Of a stretch of 64,000 nucleotides of DNA, positions 1 to 9,161 are shown piece by piece. Numbering within the stretch: the first letter of the stretch is position 1; the number at the start of each line of letters is the position of its first letter. Below the pieces are notes generated by a model that was not told the origin of the DNA, made no database searches, and saw only the letters and a list, made by a program, of their open reading frames with translations. The stretch comes from Arthrobacter sp. CAN_C5 (GTDB lineage: Bacteria; Actinomycetota; Actinomycetes; Actinomycetales; Micrococcaceae): the NCBI RefSeq assembly GCF_017875735.1, contig NZ_JAGGMZ010000001.1, forward strand, positions 1,984,001 through 2,048,000, read 5' to 3'. The position numbers and the translations under genes were made by a program.

Positions 1-2388
1 GTCGTCGTCGACGGCGCCCGGATCAACCTGCCCGGACTGGCGGCAGAGAACACCGTCACGGTGACGGGAACAGCTCTCTACAGCCGGAGCGGCGAAGGAA
101 TGCACCGCTTCACCGACCCGGCCGACGGCGAGACCTACCTCTACACGCAGTACGAGCCAGCCGACGCCCGCCGTGTTTTCGCAAACTTTGAGCAGCCGGA
201 TCTGAAAGCCTCCTTCACCTTCTCGGTGACCGCGCCGAACGGGTGGATCGTGGCTTCCAACGGCGCGGAGGTCTCCCGGACAGAAGAGGAGCCACCCGCC
301 GCGGCTGGGGACCGCGTGGCGGTGTGGAGGTTCGCTCCGACCGAACGGATCTCCACGTACATCACCACGGTCCTCGCCGGACCCTACTTCGCAGCCACCG
401 ACCATTGGTCCGGCACCCTGTCCGACGGCGGCACCCTGGAGATCCCGCTGGGTCTCTACTGCAGGGCGTCCCTGGCCAGTGCGTTCGACACCGATACCAT
501 TTTCGACGTCACCAAGCGCGGGCTTGAGTACTTCCACGAGCGGTTCGAATATCCCTACCCGTTCGGCAAATACGACCAGGCGTTCGTTCCGGAGTACAAC
601 CTCGGAGCCATGGAGAACCCGGGCCTGGTCACGTTCACCGAGAGCTACATCTTCCGGTCCAAGGCAACCCACGACGAGTACGAAGCCCGCGCCAACACCA
701 TCCTGCACGAGATGGCCCACATGTGGTTCGGCGACCTGGTGACCATGTTCTGGTGGGACGACCTCTGGCTGAAGGAGTCCTTCGCCGACTACATGGGCGC
801 CCTCGCGGTGGCCGAGGCAACCGGCTCCGCCACCTCGTGGGTGAGTTTCGCGAACCGCCGCAAGGCGTGGGCCTACCTCCAGGACCAACTGCCCTCCACC
901 CACCCGATCACCGCTGACATTGTTGATCTGGAAGCAGCCAAGCAGAACTTCGACGGCATTACCTACGCCAAGGGTGCCTCGGTGCTGAAGCAGTTGGTGG
1001 CCTACGCCGGCAGCGACGCGTTCTTCGAAGCGGCCCGCGCCTACTTCAGGAACCATGCCTTCGGGAACACCCGACTGGCCGACCTGCTCTCAGCCCTGAC
1101 CGACGCCACCGGCCAGGACATGACCGGGTGGGCCCAACAGTGGCTCCAGACCTCCGGTGTGCCTTCGCTGGGTGCCGAGGTGACGGTCGACGACGACGGC
1201 GCCTACCGCTCCGTAGTGATCCATCAGGAGGCCGTAGACCCGGTCACCGGTGAATCAGCGTTGCGGCCGCACCAGATCCGGCTGGGACTCTACAGTCGGG
1301 TCGCCGGGGCCCTCATCCGCACCGGCACCGTCGATGTGCGCATCAACGGTGCTCTCACAGAGGTTCCGGAACTGCGCGGTACGCTCCAACCGGATCTGCT
1401 CCTGATCAACGACGACGACCTGACCTACGCGAAGATCCGCTTCGACGACCGCTCCCTGGCGACCCTGCTGAAGAGTGTGGGGCAGCTGGACGAGCCGTTG
1501 GCACGCGCGGTGTGCCAGGCCGCACTGTGGTCGAACACCCGTGACGCCGCGCTCTCCGCGGCCGACTATGTCGGCGCTGTCCAGCTGGCTGCGCCCGGCG
1601 AGACGGGCGTCGGTGCGTTGCAGGTCATGCTGCGCAACGCGCACTACGCCGTCGAACACTATGCGTCGGCGGAGGGACGCGGGCAGCTCCGGGAGCGGTT
1701 GTTCGGCTTTGTGGTGGACGGCCTTCGCGCCGCGCGGCCCGAATCGGACCAGCAGCTGGTCTGGGCACGCGCTGCCGCCGCGCTGGGTCGTCACAGCGAC
1801 ACCCATTCGGACCTCTTCAGAGCGCTGCTGGAAGGACAGGACCGCGTGCCCGGACTCGCCGTCGACGCCGAACTGCGCTGGCTCCTCTGGCAGGCCCTCG
1901 CTGCCCAGGCACGTGCGTCCGCAGTGGACCTGGAGGCTGAGCTGGAACGCGACCGCACTGCGGCTGGCAAGGCCGGGTTCACCCGGGCATCCACCTCGGT
2001 TCCCGACCCGGCCATCAAGGAGAAGGCGTGGCAGGAAGCGGTGTTTGGCACCCGGCTCTCCAACGAGCTGCTCTCGGCGACGATCGCTGGGTTCGCTGAA
2101 GGCCCGGACGAGCTGCGCGCCCCCTACCTGGAACAGTACTTTGCCGAGATTGGGCGGGTGTGGGAAACCAGGGGCATCGAGATGGCCAGCCGGATTGTGC
2201 GCGGACTGTTCCCCGGCTCCCAGGACCTTGAGCCAGGGTTGCCAGCAGGGGAACATCGGGTGGTGCGGGCGGCCGATGCGTGGCTGGCGGACCACCACTC
2301 GGCCCCTGCCGCCCTGCGGCGGATCGTGCTGGAGGAACGCGACCACCTGCTGCGCTCACTCCGGGCGCAGGAGAAGCAGGCCCGGTAG
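1..2388 (+). CDS. pepN: Aminopeptidase N (M1 family), 5' end missing
   Basis: Zinc metallopeptidase that removes N-terminal residues from peptides in the cytoplasm. The frame is open from base 1, so the true start lies upstream; 795 codons are visible and M1 enzymes of this type are usually about 850 residues. The exopeptidase motif GAMEN is at codons 202-206, and the zinc site HEMAH is at 236-240 with the third ligand E259, the HExxH-x18-E arrangement of the family. The long C-terminal part matches the ERAP1-like domain of PepN. The next gene, lplA, is convergent, with stops 15 bp apart. Confidence 0.95.
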   Translation, partial: VVVDGARINLPGLAAENTVTVTGTALYSRSGEGMHRFTDPADGETYLYTQYEPADARRVFANFEQPDLKASFTFSVTAPNGWIVASNGAEVSRTEEEPPAAAGDRVAVWRFAPTERISTYITTVLAGPYFAATDHWSGTLSDGGTLEIPLGLYCRASLASAFDTDTIFDVTKRGLEYFHERFEYPYPFGKYDQAFVPEYNLGAMENPGLVTFTESYIFRSKATHDEYEARANTILHEMAHMWFGDLVTMFWWDDLWLKESFADYMGALAVAEATGSATSWVSFANRRKAWAYLQDQLPSTHPITADIVDLEAAKQNFDGITYAKGASVLKQLVAYAGSDAFFEAARAYFRNHAFGNTRLADLLSALTDATGQDMTGWAQQWLQTSGVPSLGAEVTVDDDGAYRSVVIHQEAVDPVTGESALRPHQIRLGLYSRVAGALIRTGTVDVRINGALTEVPELRGTLQPDLLLINDDDLTYAKIRFDDRSLATLLKSVGQLDEPLARAVCQAALWSNTRDAALSAADYVGAVQLAAPGETGVGALQVMLRNAHYAVEHYASAEGRGQLRERLFGFVVDGLRAARPESDQQLVWARAAAALGRHSDTHSDLFRALLEGQDRVPGLAVDAELRWLLWQALAAQARASAVDLEAELERDRTAAGKAGFTRASTSVPDPAIKEKAWQEAVFGTRLSNELLSATIAGFAEGPDELRAPYLEQYFAEIGRVWETRGIEMASRIVRGLFPGSQDLEPGLPAGEHRVVRAADAWLADHHSAPAALRRIVLEERDHLLRSLRAQEKQAR

Positions 2389-2403
2389 GGAAAGATCCGG
2401 TGC

Positions 2404-3480
2404 CTAGGGCACCCGGTAAAGCCAGTCGGAGGTGCCGAATTTCTCGTCCACGAGCTGTCCGGCGCGGGCGAGCTCAGCCTCGGTGAAGGTCGAGTCCTGC
2501 GCACCGTACCGCGCCTTGAACGTGTCAATCATGACCCTGATGATGTCCTCCCGGCTGCGACCGGTCTGGCGGCGGAGCGGGTCGACCCGTTTCTTGGCGC
2601 TCCGCGTGCCCTTGTCGGACAGCTTCTCCTTGCCGATCCGCAGCACCTCGAGCATCTTGTCCGCGTCGATGTCGTAGGACATGGTGACGTGGTGGAGCAT
2701 TCCGCCATTGCTCAGCCGTTTCTGCGCTGCCCCTCCGATCTTGCCGACGTCGGTGGCGATGTCGTTCAGCGGCTGGTACCAGGCCTCAATGCCGAGCGTC
2801 CGGAGGGCCTCCATCACCCAGGCATCCAGGAACGGGTAGGACTCGGCGAAGCTCAGCGAATCCACGAGGGTTTGCGGCAGGTACAGGGAGTAGGTGATGG
2901 CGTTACCGTGTTCCATGAACATCGCTCCCCCGCCGCTGACCCGCCGGACCACGCTCACGCCGTGCCGCGCCACCCCGTCAGGATCGACCTCGTTGCGCAT
3001 CGACTGGAAACTGCCGATCACCACCGACGGCGATTCCCACTCCCAGAACCGGAGGGTCGGGTTGCGACGGCCGTCGCCCACCTCACGGGTCAGCACCTCA
3101 TCCATGGCGACATGCATCTCGGTGGACAGGGGCGTGGGGGCGATGACATCCCACTGGTGGTCGGACCAGCCGGTAGCCAACCCCAGCGCGCGGCGGACCG
3201 CCGTCGCCACCGCCTCCGGGGAAAAGCCGAACAGCTGGGCTGCCGGGTCCAGGCCCTGCGCGACGGCCGCGGTCAGCTCCCCGTGCGTCGCAGCTGCCGG
3301 CTGGCCCTCCAGCGCCCGGTTGATGTCGTCGAGCGCCTCATCGGGTTCAAGGAAGAAGTCACCGTTAATTGACACCTTGGTCAGGAAACCGCCGTCAACG
3401 GTGAAGTCAGCGGCGACAAGCTTTCCGCCGGGCACCTTGTACTCGCCGTGCAGTTCTCCCGCGGGGAGTGGGCTGGTCAT
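2404..3480 (-). CDS. lplA: Lipoate-protein ligase A family protein, accessory domain at the N-terminus
   Basis: Predicted to activate lipoate with ATP and attach it to lipoyl domains of 2-oxoacid dehydrogenases or GcvH. A longer frame runs upstream to 3732, but the ATG at 3478-3480 is preceded by AAGGAG at good spacing and the homologous protein begins there (358 aa). Residues 1 to about 90 resemble the accessory domain that in E. coli LplA lies at the C-terminus (HGEYKVPGGK, GDFFLEPDEAL). The BPL/LplA catalytic domain follows, with RRVSGGGAMFMEHGN and the likely catalytic lysine in DVGKIGGAAQKR. The domains are therefore in swapped order. Octanoyl transfer is an alternative activity. Confidence 0.88.
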   Translation of the reverse strand: MTSPLPAGELHGEYKVPGGKLVAADFTVDGGFLTKVSINGDFFLEPDEALDDINRALEGQPAAATHGELTAAVAQGLDPAAQLFGFSPEAVATAVRRALGLATGWSDHQWDVIAPTPLSTEMHVAMDEVLTREVGDGRRNPTLRFWEWESPSVVIGSFQSMRNEVDPDGVARHGVSVVRRVSGGGAMFMEHGNAITYSLYLPQTLVDSLSFAESYPFLDAWVMEALRTLGIEAWYQPLNDIATDVGKIGGAAQKRLSNGGMLHHVTMSYDIDADKMLEVLRIGKEKLSDKGTRSAKKRVDPLRRQTGRSREDIIRVMIDTFKARYGAQDSTFTEAELARAGQLVDEKFGTSDWLYRVP

Positions 3481-3520
3481 CTGGTGGCTCCTTGGAGGCG
3501 TAGTGGGTGGTGAACGAGAA

Positions 3521-3554
3521 ATGGGTCCGGACCACCGAAGTGGTCCGGACCCAT
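3521..3554 (-). terminator. Strong intrinsic terminator downstream of L31
   Basis: A perfect 15-bp inverted repeat (ATGGGTCCGGACCAC and its complement) around a 4-nt loop, starting 27 bp after the L31 stop. On the minus strand it is followed by TTTCTCGTT. It separates L31 from lplA, which is read in the same direction and starts 41 bp further on. Confidence 0.8.
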
Positions 3555-3580
3555 CCGGCAGAACTAGGCCGCGGTCGGCG

Positions 3581-3835
3581 TTACTTCTTGCCGAAGCCCT
3601 TGAAGCGGGCGTTGAAGCGCTCCACGCGGCCGGCGGAGTCCATGATCCGCTGCTTGCCGGTGTAGAAAGGGTGCGATTCGGAGGAGATTTCGACCTCGAC
3701 CAGTGGGTAGGTGTTCCCGTCTTCCCATTCAATGGTCTTCTTGGAGGTCACGGTGGACCGGGTCAGGAATGACTTCTCGGACGCGAGGTCGCGGAAGACA
3801 ACCGTTGAGTACTTGGGGTGGATATCAGACTTCAC
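3581..3835 (-). CDS. rpmE2: 50S ribosomal protein L31 type B
   Basis: 84-aa large-subunit ribosomal protein. The frame extends to 3913, but L31 proteins begin with MKSDIHP, which places the start at the GTG 3833-3835, with GAAGG upstream. The sequence has DIHPKY, FRDLAS and the C-terminal RFNARFKGF typical of type B, and it lacks the CxxC pairs of zinc-binding type A L31. Zinc-free L31 paralogues are known to replace zinc forms under zinc limitation and are often Zur-controlled; no Zur box was identified here. It stands alone and ends in its own terminator. Confidence 0.95.
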   Translation of the reverse strand: MKSDIHPKYSTVVFRDLASEKSFLTRSTVTSKKTIEWEDGNTYPLVEVEISSESHPFYTGKQRIMDSAGRVERFNARFKGFGKK

Positions 3836-3972
3836 AGTGTTACCTTCGTTAGTTGCCTGGATTTGGCCAGGCACAAGGGGGTTGGAAAAGTTGTTTGGCC
3901 CGTGGACCAGCAACCTACTCTACCGCACCGCGCGCCTTCGCGGCTAAAAGGCCAACGGTGCGCGTGGCCCGC

Positions 3973-4779
3973 CTAGCTGAGGCGGCATTCCCAGAACGCG
4001 ACGGCGCTGGCAGCGGCCACATTGAGCGAATCGACGCCCGCCCGCATCGGGATCTGCACGCTCTGGTCGGCGAGGTCCAGGGTCGCCTGGGTGAGCCCGT
4101 CGCCCTCGGTGCCGAGGACCAGGGCCAGCCGCTCGTGGCGTGCCGCGCTGAGCTCGTCGAGGTCCACGGACCGCTCCCCCAACGCCAGCCCCGCAACCAC
4201 AAACCCGGCGTCCTGCAAGTCGGCGAGCTGGGTTGGCCAGTCGGTCAGCCGCACCCAGGGCACCTGGAAAACGGCGCCCATACTGACCCGGATCGCCCTC
4301 CGGTACAGCGGGTCGGCACACCGGGGACTGATCAAGACGGCGTCGACGCCGAGCGCCGCAGCGGAACGGAAGATGGCACCGAGGTTGGTGTGGTCGACGA
4401 TGTCCTCCAGGACCGCGATCCGGCGGGCTCCGTTCAGGACGTCGGCAAGCGCCAGCGGGCGTGGCCGGTCCATGGCGGCCAGGGCCCCGCGGTGAAGATG
4501 GAAGCCGGTGATCTGCTCAAGGATGTGCTCGGTCCCGACGTACGCCGGGACGTCCGGGAACCTGTCCAGCAGGTCCTGCAGGTCGGGCAGCCACTTGTCG
4601 GTGAGGAAGAAGGACCGCGGCGTGTGGCCGGCGTCGACCGCGCGGCGAAGCACCTTGGTGCTTTCGGCGATGTAGAGACCCTCGGCAGGCTCCCTGCGAC
4701 GGCGCAGCTGGGTGTCGGTGAGCGAGGTGTAATCCGACACCCGCGGGTCGGCCGGGTCAACGAGCCGGTGGATGCTCAT
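3973..4779 (-). CDS. TrmH/SpoU family RNA 2'-O-methyltransferase
   Basis: 268-aa SAM-dependent methyltransferase of the SPOUT class, probably acting on 23S rRNA. Residues 1 to about 110 form the RNA-binding substrate domain (LRRRREPAEGLYIAEST). The C-terminal SPOUT domain carries the three family motifs: motif 1 near LEDIVDHTNLGAIFRSA, motif 2 LVLGTEGDGL, and motif 3 IPMRAGVDSLNVAAASAVA. A longer frame exists, but the ATG at 4777-4779 overlaps the stop of the upstream permease gene (ATGA), so translation is probably coupled. The exact target nucleotide cannot be told from sequence. Confidence 0.9.
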   Translation of the reverse strand: MSIHRLVDPADPRVSDYTSLTDTQLRRRREPAEGLYIAESTKVLRRAVDAGHTPRSFFLTDKWLPDLQDLLDRFPDVPAYVGTEHILEQITGFHLHRGALAAMDRPRPLALADVLNGARRIAVLEDIVDHTNLGAIFRSAAALGVDAVLISPRCADPLYRRAIRVSMGAVFQVPWVRLTDWPTQLADLQDAGFVVAGLALGERSVDLDELSAARHERLALVLGTEGDGLTQATLDLADQSVQIPMRAGVDSLNVAAASAVAFWECRLS

Positions 4780-5555
4780 CCGATCACCAACCGCGCAACC
4801 ATGATGTACAGGGCCACCAGTCCGAGCGCCACGATGATGGAGCGCAACACCACCGGCCGCAACCGGCGGCCGATCAGCGCGCCCAGGAACCCGCCAATCA
4901 GCGAGCTGACCGCGATGACCAGCACCACCCACCAGTTGATCCGGTCAAAGGCGAAGAGCATGTAGGAGATTCCCGCCACCACGTTCACAGCCAGTACCAG
5001 CAGGTTCTTCACCGCCGTGGCATTCTGGATGGTTCCGTGGAGGAAGATCCCCAGAATGCCCACCAGCAGGATCCCCTGCGCAGCCACGAAGTACCCGCCG
5101 TAGACGCCAGCCAGGTACACCAGGATGGTCAGTCCGACGGGGTGCGAACCGGTGGATTCTCGGCGTTCCGCCCGGAGGAGGACCCGTCGTTGCAAGGCGG
5201 GCTGAAAAATCACGAAGCCGAGGGCGATGATGATCAGCACCGGTGCGGCGAATTCGAACACCTGCTCCGGGAGATTCAGCAGCAGTGCCGCCCCGGTGAT
5301 GCCGCCCAGGATTGAGGCGGGCAGGAGGCGCAGGATGGTCGAGCGGAGGCCAGCGAGTTCCCGGCGGTACCCCCAGGTGCCCGAGACGCCGCCGGCAATC
5401 AGCCCCATCGCATTGCTGATCGTGGCAGTCACCGGCGCAAACCCCAGGGCGAGCAACACGGGGAAGGTCACGAGGGTGCCGGAGCCGACCACCGAGTTGA
5501 TGGCGCCCGCCCACAGCCCGGCGACAAAGATCAGGGCGCCCTGCAATAGTTCCAT
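4776..5555 (-). CDS. TauE/SafE (TSUP) family membrane permease
   Basis: 259-aa polytopic membrane protein with about seven to eight hydrophobic segments and the TSUP opening pattern (LWAGAINSVVGSGTLVTFPVLLALG). Family members export or import sulfite, sulfonates or other small anions; the substrate is unknown here. The 3' end overlaps the start of the TrmH gene by four bases. The gene lies 18 bp downstream of the ABC ATPase on the same strand, so the three genes probably form one transcript, without an obvious functional link. Confidence 0.88.
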   Translation of the reverse strand: MELLQGALIFVAGLWAGAINSVVGSGTLVTFPVLLALGFAPVTATISNAMGLIAGGVSGTWGYRRELAGLRSTILRLLPASILGGITGAALLLNLPEQVFEFAAPVLIIIALGFVIFQPALQRRVLLRAERRESTGSHPVGLTILVYLAGVYGGYFVAAQGILLVGILGIFLHGTIQNATAVKNLLVLAVNVVAGISYMLFAFDRINWWVVLVIAVSSLIGGFLGALIGRRLRPVVLRSIIVALGLVALYIMVARLVIG

Positions 5556-5573
5556 CAGCAGGTTCCCTGGATA

Positions 5574-6377
5574 TCAGGCGCTGACGCGGGCGACAGCCGT
5601 GTAGCGGCCGTCCTGCTGGCGGACGTCCAAGGGCACGTCGAACGCCGCGCTGAGATGCTCCTCGGTGAACACGGTGTCGATGGGGCCGGACGCCACGATC
5701 CCGCCGTCGCGCATCAGCATGGCGTGGGTGAACCCCGGAGGCACCTCTTCCAGGTGGTGGGTCACCAGGATCATGACGGGTGCTTCCTCGTCCTGCGCCA
5801 GGGTGGTGAGGCGGCTGATCAGGTCTTCCCGGCCGGCGAGGTCGAGTCCTGCGCCGGGCTCGTCCAACAGCAACAGTTCGGGGTCGGTCATCAGGGCACG
5901 GGCGATCTGGACCCGTTTGCGCTCCCCCTCACTGAGGGAGGAAAACTTGCGGTTCATGAAGGTCGACATGCCCCACGTGTCGAGAAGGGCGAAGGCCCGG
6001 CGCGCGTCCTGCTTCTCGTACTGCTCCCGCCACCGGCCGGTTACGCCGTAGGAGGCGGTAACGACCACGTTCAGCACCGTTTCGTGCTCGGGAATCTGTG
6101 CGGCGAGGGCCGCGGAGGCGAGCCCGATGCGTGGCCGTAGTTCAAACACGTCAACGGCACCGAGTACTTCATCGAGAATGCCTGCCACTCCGGTGGTGGG
6201 GTGGATCCGCGCTCCGGCCACCTGCAGCAAAGTGGTCTTGCCGGCACCATTGGGACCCATGATCACCCAGCGTTCGCCCTCCTTGACCTGCCAGTCCACA
6301 CTGTCCAACAGCTTCTTACCGCCCCGGACAAGGCTTACCCCAGCTAACTCAAGAACATCACTCATAGCACTAGACAT
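5574..6377 (-). CDS. ABC transporter ATP-binding protein (stand-alone)
   Basis: Single ABC ATPase of about 267 aa with Walker A GPNGAGKTT, Q-loop region, signature SLSEGERKR, Walker B LLLLDEPGAGLD and H-loop VTHH. No permease is adjacent except the unrelated TSUP protein. The overall pattern (short A-loop strand, ELRPRIG after Walker A) resembles the stand-alone YlmA/ModF-like ATPases of actinobacteria. Start choice is uncertain: ATG at 6377 or ATG at 6365, neither with a strong Shine-Dalgarno sequence; the longer frame to 6413 is unlikely. The cargo is unknown. Confidence 0.8.
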   Translation of the reverse strand: MSSAMSDVLELAGVSLVRGGKKLLDSVDWQVKEGERWVIMGPNGAGKTTLLQVAGARIHPTTGVAGILDEVLGAVDVFELRPRIGLASAALAAQIPEHETVLNVVVTASYGVTGRWREQYEKQDARRAFALLDTWGMSTFMNRKFSSLSEGERKRVQIARALMTDPELLLLDEPGAGLDLAGREDLISRLTTLAQDEEAPVMILVTHHLEEVPPGFTHAMLMRDGGIVASGPIDTVFTEEHLSAAFDVPLDVRQQDGRYTAVARVSA

Positions 6378-6547
6378 TAGGCCAACTGCCGGGGCAAACG
6401 CGAAACGGCTCACCCGTCACCGGATGGGTCCCGTGGACGGCGCCGTCGCCGGGCAACGATTTCGGACGCCGCCCGGCGCATGCCCATAATGACTAAAGGA
6501 AGCGGACGGCGATCCGGCTGCACGACGATTAGTGAAAGCTGAGGAAT

Positions 6548-7432
6548 ATGCCCAGGGAATTCGGTGTGGTCAGTTACGGCATGGAACTCGCGGATGACTT
6601 CCTGATCGCCGTGCAGGGCGCGGTGCAGGAGACCGGAGCGCAGATCGTCGAGTTGGAGAACGCCGACGAGTCCCGTTTCCAGGCGTCCACCCTCCTGGTT
6701 TCCTTCGACGGCACCGCAACAGAGCTCCGCACAGCGGTGCAGTCCCGGGTCACCGGCGGCCACGGGTGCGCCGTCGTTCCACCGGCATTGCTGGCGGAGG
6801 GCCGGAAACTGCTCATCATGGACGTTGACTCCACCCTGATCCGTCAGGAGGTCATCGAGCTGCTCGCTGCGCACGCCGGGCGTCAGGCCGAGGTCGCGGC
6901 GGTCACCGAGGCGGCAATGCGCGGGGACATCGACTTCACCCAGAGCCTGCGCTCACGGGTGGCGGTGCTCAAGGGACTTCCCGCCAGCGTCCTCACCGAT
7001 GTGGGGGCAACCATCGAACTCAGCGATGGCGCGGCGGAGCTGGTGCGGCACTATCTGGCCTCAGGGCACGCCGTCGCCGCTGTTTCGGGCGGGTTCACCC
7101 AGCTGCTGGATCCCCTCGCCGCGCAGCTCTGCCTGACGTTCGCCGAGGCCAACCTGTTGGGAATCAGTGCCGACGGGTACCTCACCGGTGAGGTGGTGGG
7201 CCCCGTGGTGGACCGTGCGGCGAAGGAGCGTTCCCTGCGGCGCTGGGCTGCTGAGGCGGGTGTTCCGGTGGATCGGACCATCGCCGTCGGCGACGGAGCG
7301 AATGACCTGGACATGCTCACGGCGGCCGGACTGGGCGTGGCGTTCAACGCGAAGCCCGCGGTGCGGGCCGCCGCGGACGCATCCATCGATCTGCCCTACC
7401 TGGACGTGGTCAAGTACTTCAGCAGGCACTGA
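6548..7432 (+). CDS. serB: Phosphoserine phosphatase SerB
   Basis: HAD-superfamily enzyme that hydrolyses O-phosphoserine in the last step of serine synthesis. A short regulatory-type N-terminal domain (about 80 residues) precedes the catalytic domain. The nucleophile motif DVDSTLIRQE starts at D92, motif II is AVSGGFTQLL, and motif III/IV is AVGDGANDLDML. GAGGA lies just upstream of the ATG. The gene is monocistronic, divergent from the ABC ATPase and convergent with the SDR gene. Confidence 0.95.
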   Translation: MPREFGVVSYGMELADDFLIAVQGAVQETGAQIVELENADESRFQASTLLVSFDGTATELRTAVQSRVTGGHGCAVVPPALLAEGRKLLIMDVDSTLIRQEVIELLAAHAGRQAEVAAVTEAAMRGDIDFTQSLRSRVAVLKGLPASVLTDVGATIELSDGAAELVRHYLASGHAVAAVSGGFTQLLDPLAAQLCLTFAEANLLGISADGYLTGEVVGPVVDRAAKERSLRRWAAEAGVPVDRTIAVGDGANDLDMLTAAGLGVAFNAKPAVRAAADASIDLPYLDVVKYFSRH

Positions 7433-7445
7433 CCTGATCCCCACT

Positions 7446-7469
7446 GCCCCCGGGAGTCGATCCGGGGGC
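7446..7469. terminator. Possible bidirectional terminator between serB and an SDR gene
   Basis: GCCCCCGG and CCGGGGGC form an 8-bp GC stem around an 8-nt loop in the 51-bp gap between two convergent genes. There is no clear T-tract on either side, so it may only be a stabilising 3' hairpin. Confidence 0.4.
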
Positions 7470-7483
7470 GGTGAGCGAACCGG

Positions 7484-8227
7484 TTACCTGGTGAAGTATT
7501 CGTGACCGCCGACGTACTCGGTGTGGCCGTTGGGCACATCCGCGGTGGCCATTTTCGCGATTTCGGCAGCAAACTCGGCGACTGAGTAGAGCTTCCCTGC
7601 CTGCTCGCGGCGTGCCTCGATAGCCCCCGGGGTGGCCCGGTCGAGCAGGGTGGCGGTGACAGTGCCCTCGATCATGTCGCCGGAGACCACCACAAGGGTG
7701 ATGCCCTTGGCTTCCAGCTCGGGGAGAAGCTCGCGGAGCGCGTCCTCGCCGGCACGCTTGCTGCGGGCAACGGCCTCGTAGGCTGCCATGGTGGGGACTT
7801 CATTGATGAAGTGCGCCTGGTGGCTGGTGATGAAAACCACCCGCGACCCTGCAGGCATGACCTCCATCGCGGCGCGCAGCATGTTGACCTGGGCATCGCG
7901 GTTGAGTTTCAGGGCGTAGTCTTCCTCGACCCCCGATTCCATCCCGCCGGACGCGTTGAGGACCAGCAGGCCTAGCCCGCCGAAGTTGTCGACGGCTGCC
8001 TGGATCAGCGCTGCCGACCCCTCAGCGGTGGTGAGGTCGGCGCCCACGGCGACGGCCTTGCCCCCGGCAGCCTCGATCCCGGCCACCACCTTCGCAGCGC
8101 GGGGTGCCTTCTGGCGGTAGTTCACGACGACGGCGGCACCCTCGTCGGCGAGCAGTTTCGCGACATCAGCCCCGATTCCCCGTGATGATCCAGTAACGAT
8201 TGCGGTTGTGCCGGTCAGCGCAGCCAT
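7484..8227 (-). CDS. Short-chain dehydrogenase/reductase (SDR family)
   Basis: 247-aa classical-type SDR. The NAD(P)-binding motif TGSSRGIG is at residues 12-19 and LNASGG replaces the usual NNAG. The usual Tyr-x3-Lys is present as YEAVARSKR, and the catalytic Ser position is within FITSHQAHF. AAGGAG precedes the ATG. It is followed upstream on the same strand by fabG (59 bp gap), so the two may be co-transcribed. The substrate is unknown. Confidence 0.85.
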   Translation of the reverse strand: MAALTGTTAIVTGSSRGIGADVAKLLADEGAAVVVNYRQKAPRAAKVVAGIEAAGGKAVAVGADLTTAEGSAALIQAAVDNFGGLGLLVLNASGGMESGVEEDYALKLNRDAQVNMLRAAMEVMPAGSRVVFITSHQAHFINEVPTMAAYEAVARSKRAGEDALRELLPELEAKGITLVVVSGDMIEGTVTATLLDRATPGAIEARREQAGKLYSVAEFAAEIAKMATADVPNGHTEYVGGHEYFTR

Positions 8228-8286
8228 GGGTACTCCTTAGGTTTGATGAATGAGGTGAAGATGCCGCACGGGGTTCTCACACGGCG

Positions 8287-9006
8287 CTAGTGGCCCATGC
8301 CCAGACCGCCGTCAACCGGGATGACGGCACCGGAGATGTAGCCGGCGTCGTCGCTGGCTATCCACTTCACCACGTTGGCTACCTCAGTGGGCTCGGCGAA
8401 GCGGCGGGCAGGGATCGTCGCGAGATAATTCTTGCGGGTGTCCTCAGGCAGTTCGGCGGTCATGTCGGTGTTGATGAAACCTGGGGCCACGACATTGGCG
8501 GTGATCCCCCGCGAGCCGAGCTCCCGGGTGAGCGAGCGGGCGATGCCGATCAGGCCCGCCTTGGAGGCCGAGTAATTGATCTGGCCTGGTGCGCCGTACA
8601 GGCCCGTGACGGAGGAGATCAGGACCACGCGGCCCTTGCGAAGCCGGATCATGCCCTTCGACGCGCGCTTGATGACGCGGAAAGCACCGGTGAGGTTGGT
8701 GTCGATGACGTCGGTGAAGTCGGACTCGCTCATCCGCATCAGCAGGGTGTCGCGGGTGATCCCGGCATTGGCGACGAGCACCTCAACCGGACCGTGGGCT
8801 TCCTCGACGGCGGAGAACGCCGCATCAACCTGGTCCTCGCTGGTGACGTCGGCCTTGACGCCCAGCATGCCCTCGGGAACGTCGCCGCTGCGGTAGGTGA
8901 TGGCCACCCGGTCGCCGTTCTCGACAAAGGCCTGCGCAATGGCGAGCCCGATGCCGCGGTTGCCTCCGGTTACCAAAACACTGCGTCCCTGTTCGGCGTC
9001 TGCCAC
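8287..9006 (-). CDS. fabG: 3-oxoacyl-[ACP] reductase FabG
   Basis: 239-aa SDR that reduces 3-oxoacyl-ACP in fatty acid elongation. It has TGGNRGIG (cofactor), NAG (NAGITRD), the SSVTGLYG serine, YSASKAG (Tyr/Lys) and the C-terminal GGLGMGH. The chosen start is the GTG at 9004-9006, because GGAGG lies 6 bp upstream and the protein then begins just before the first beta strand; an ATG at 9024 is the alternative and has only a poorly spaced GGAG. Actinobacteria often pair FabG with an enoyl reductase, but none is seen here. Confidence 0.88.
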   Translation of the reverse strand: MADAEQGRSVLVTGGNRGIGLAIAQAFVENGDRVAITYRSGDVPEGMLGVKADVTSEDQVDAAFSAVEEAHGPVEVLVANAGITRDTLLMRMSESDFTDVIDTNLTGAFRVIKRASKGMIRLRKGRVVLISSVTGLYGAPGQINYSASKAGLIGIARSLTRELGSRGITANVVAPGFINTDMTAELPEDTRKNYLATIPARRFAEPTEVANVVKWIASDDAGYISGAVIPVDGGLGMGH

Positions 9007-9161
9007 GGAATCCTCCAAAATCATTGCTCCAACTATCCCTGCCGATCCTAGCTGGCGCCCACGCAACCGCAAGTTTGCGGCAGGAGGGAACCTTTGGTGT
9101 CGCTGGGGCTTTTAACAACTGGAGCACTGGGTGAGACAATTGAGAAGTCCCTTGGAGTGTG

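Noticed and set aside
1255-2346. 363-codon frame antisense to pepN
   Set aside because: Shadow; the pepN frame carries all catalytic motifs.
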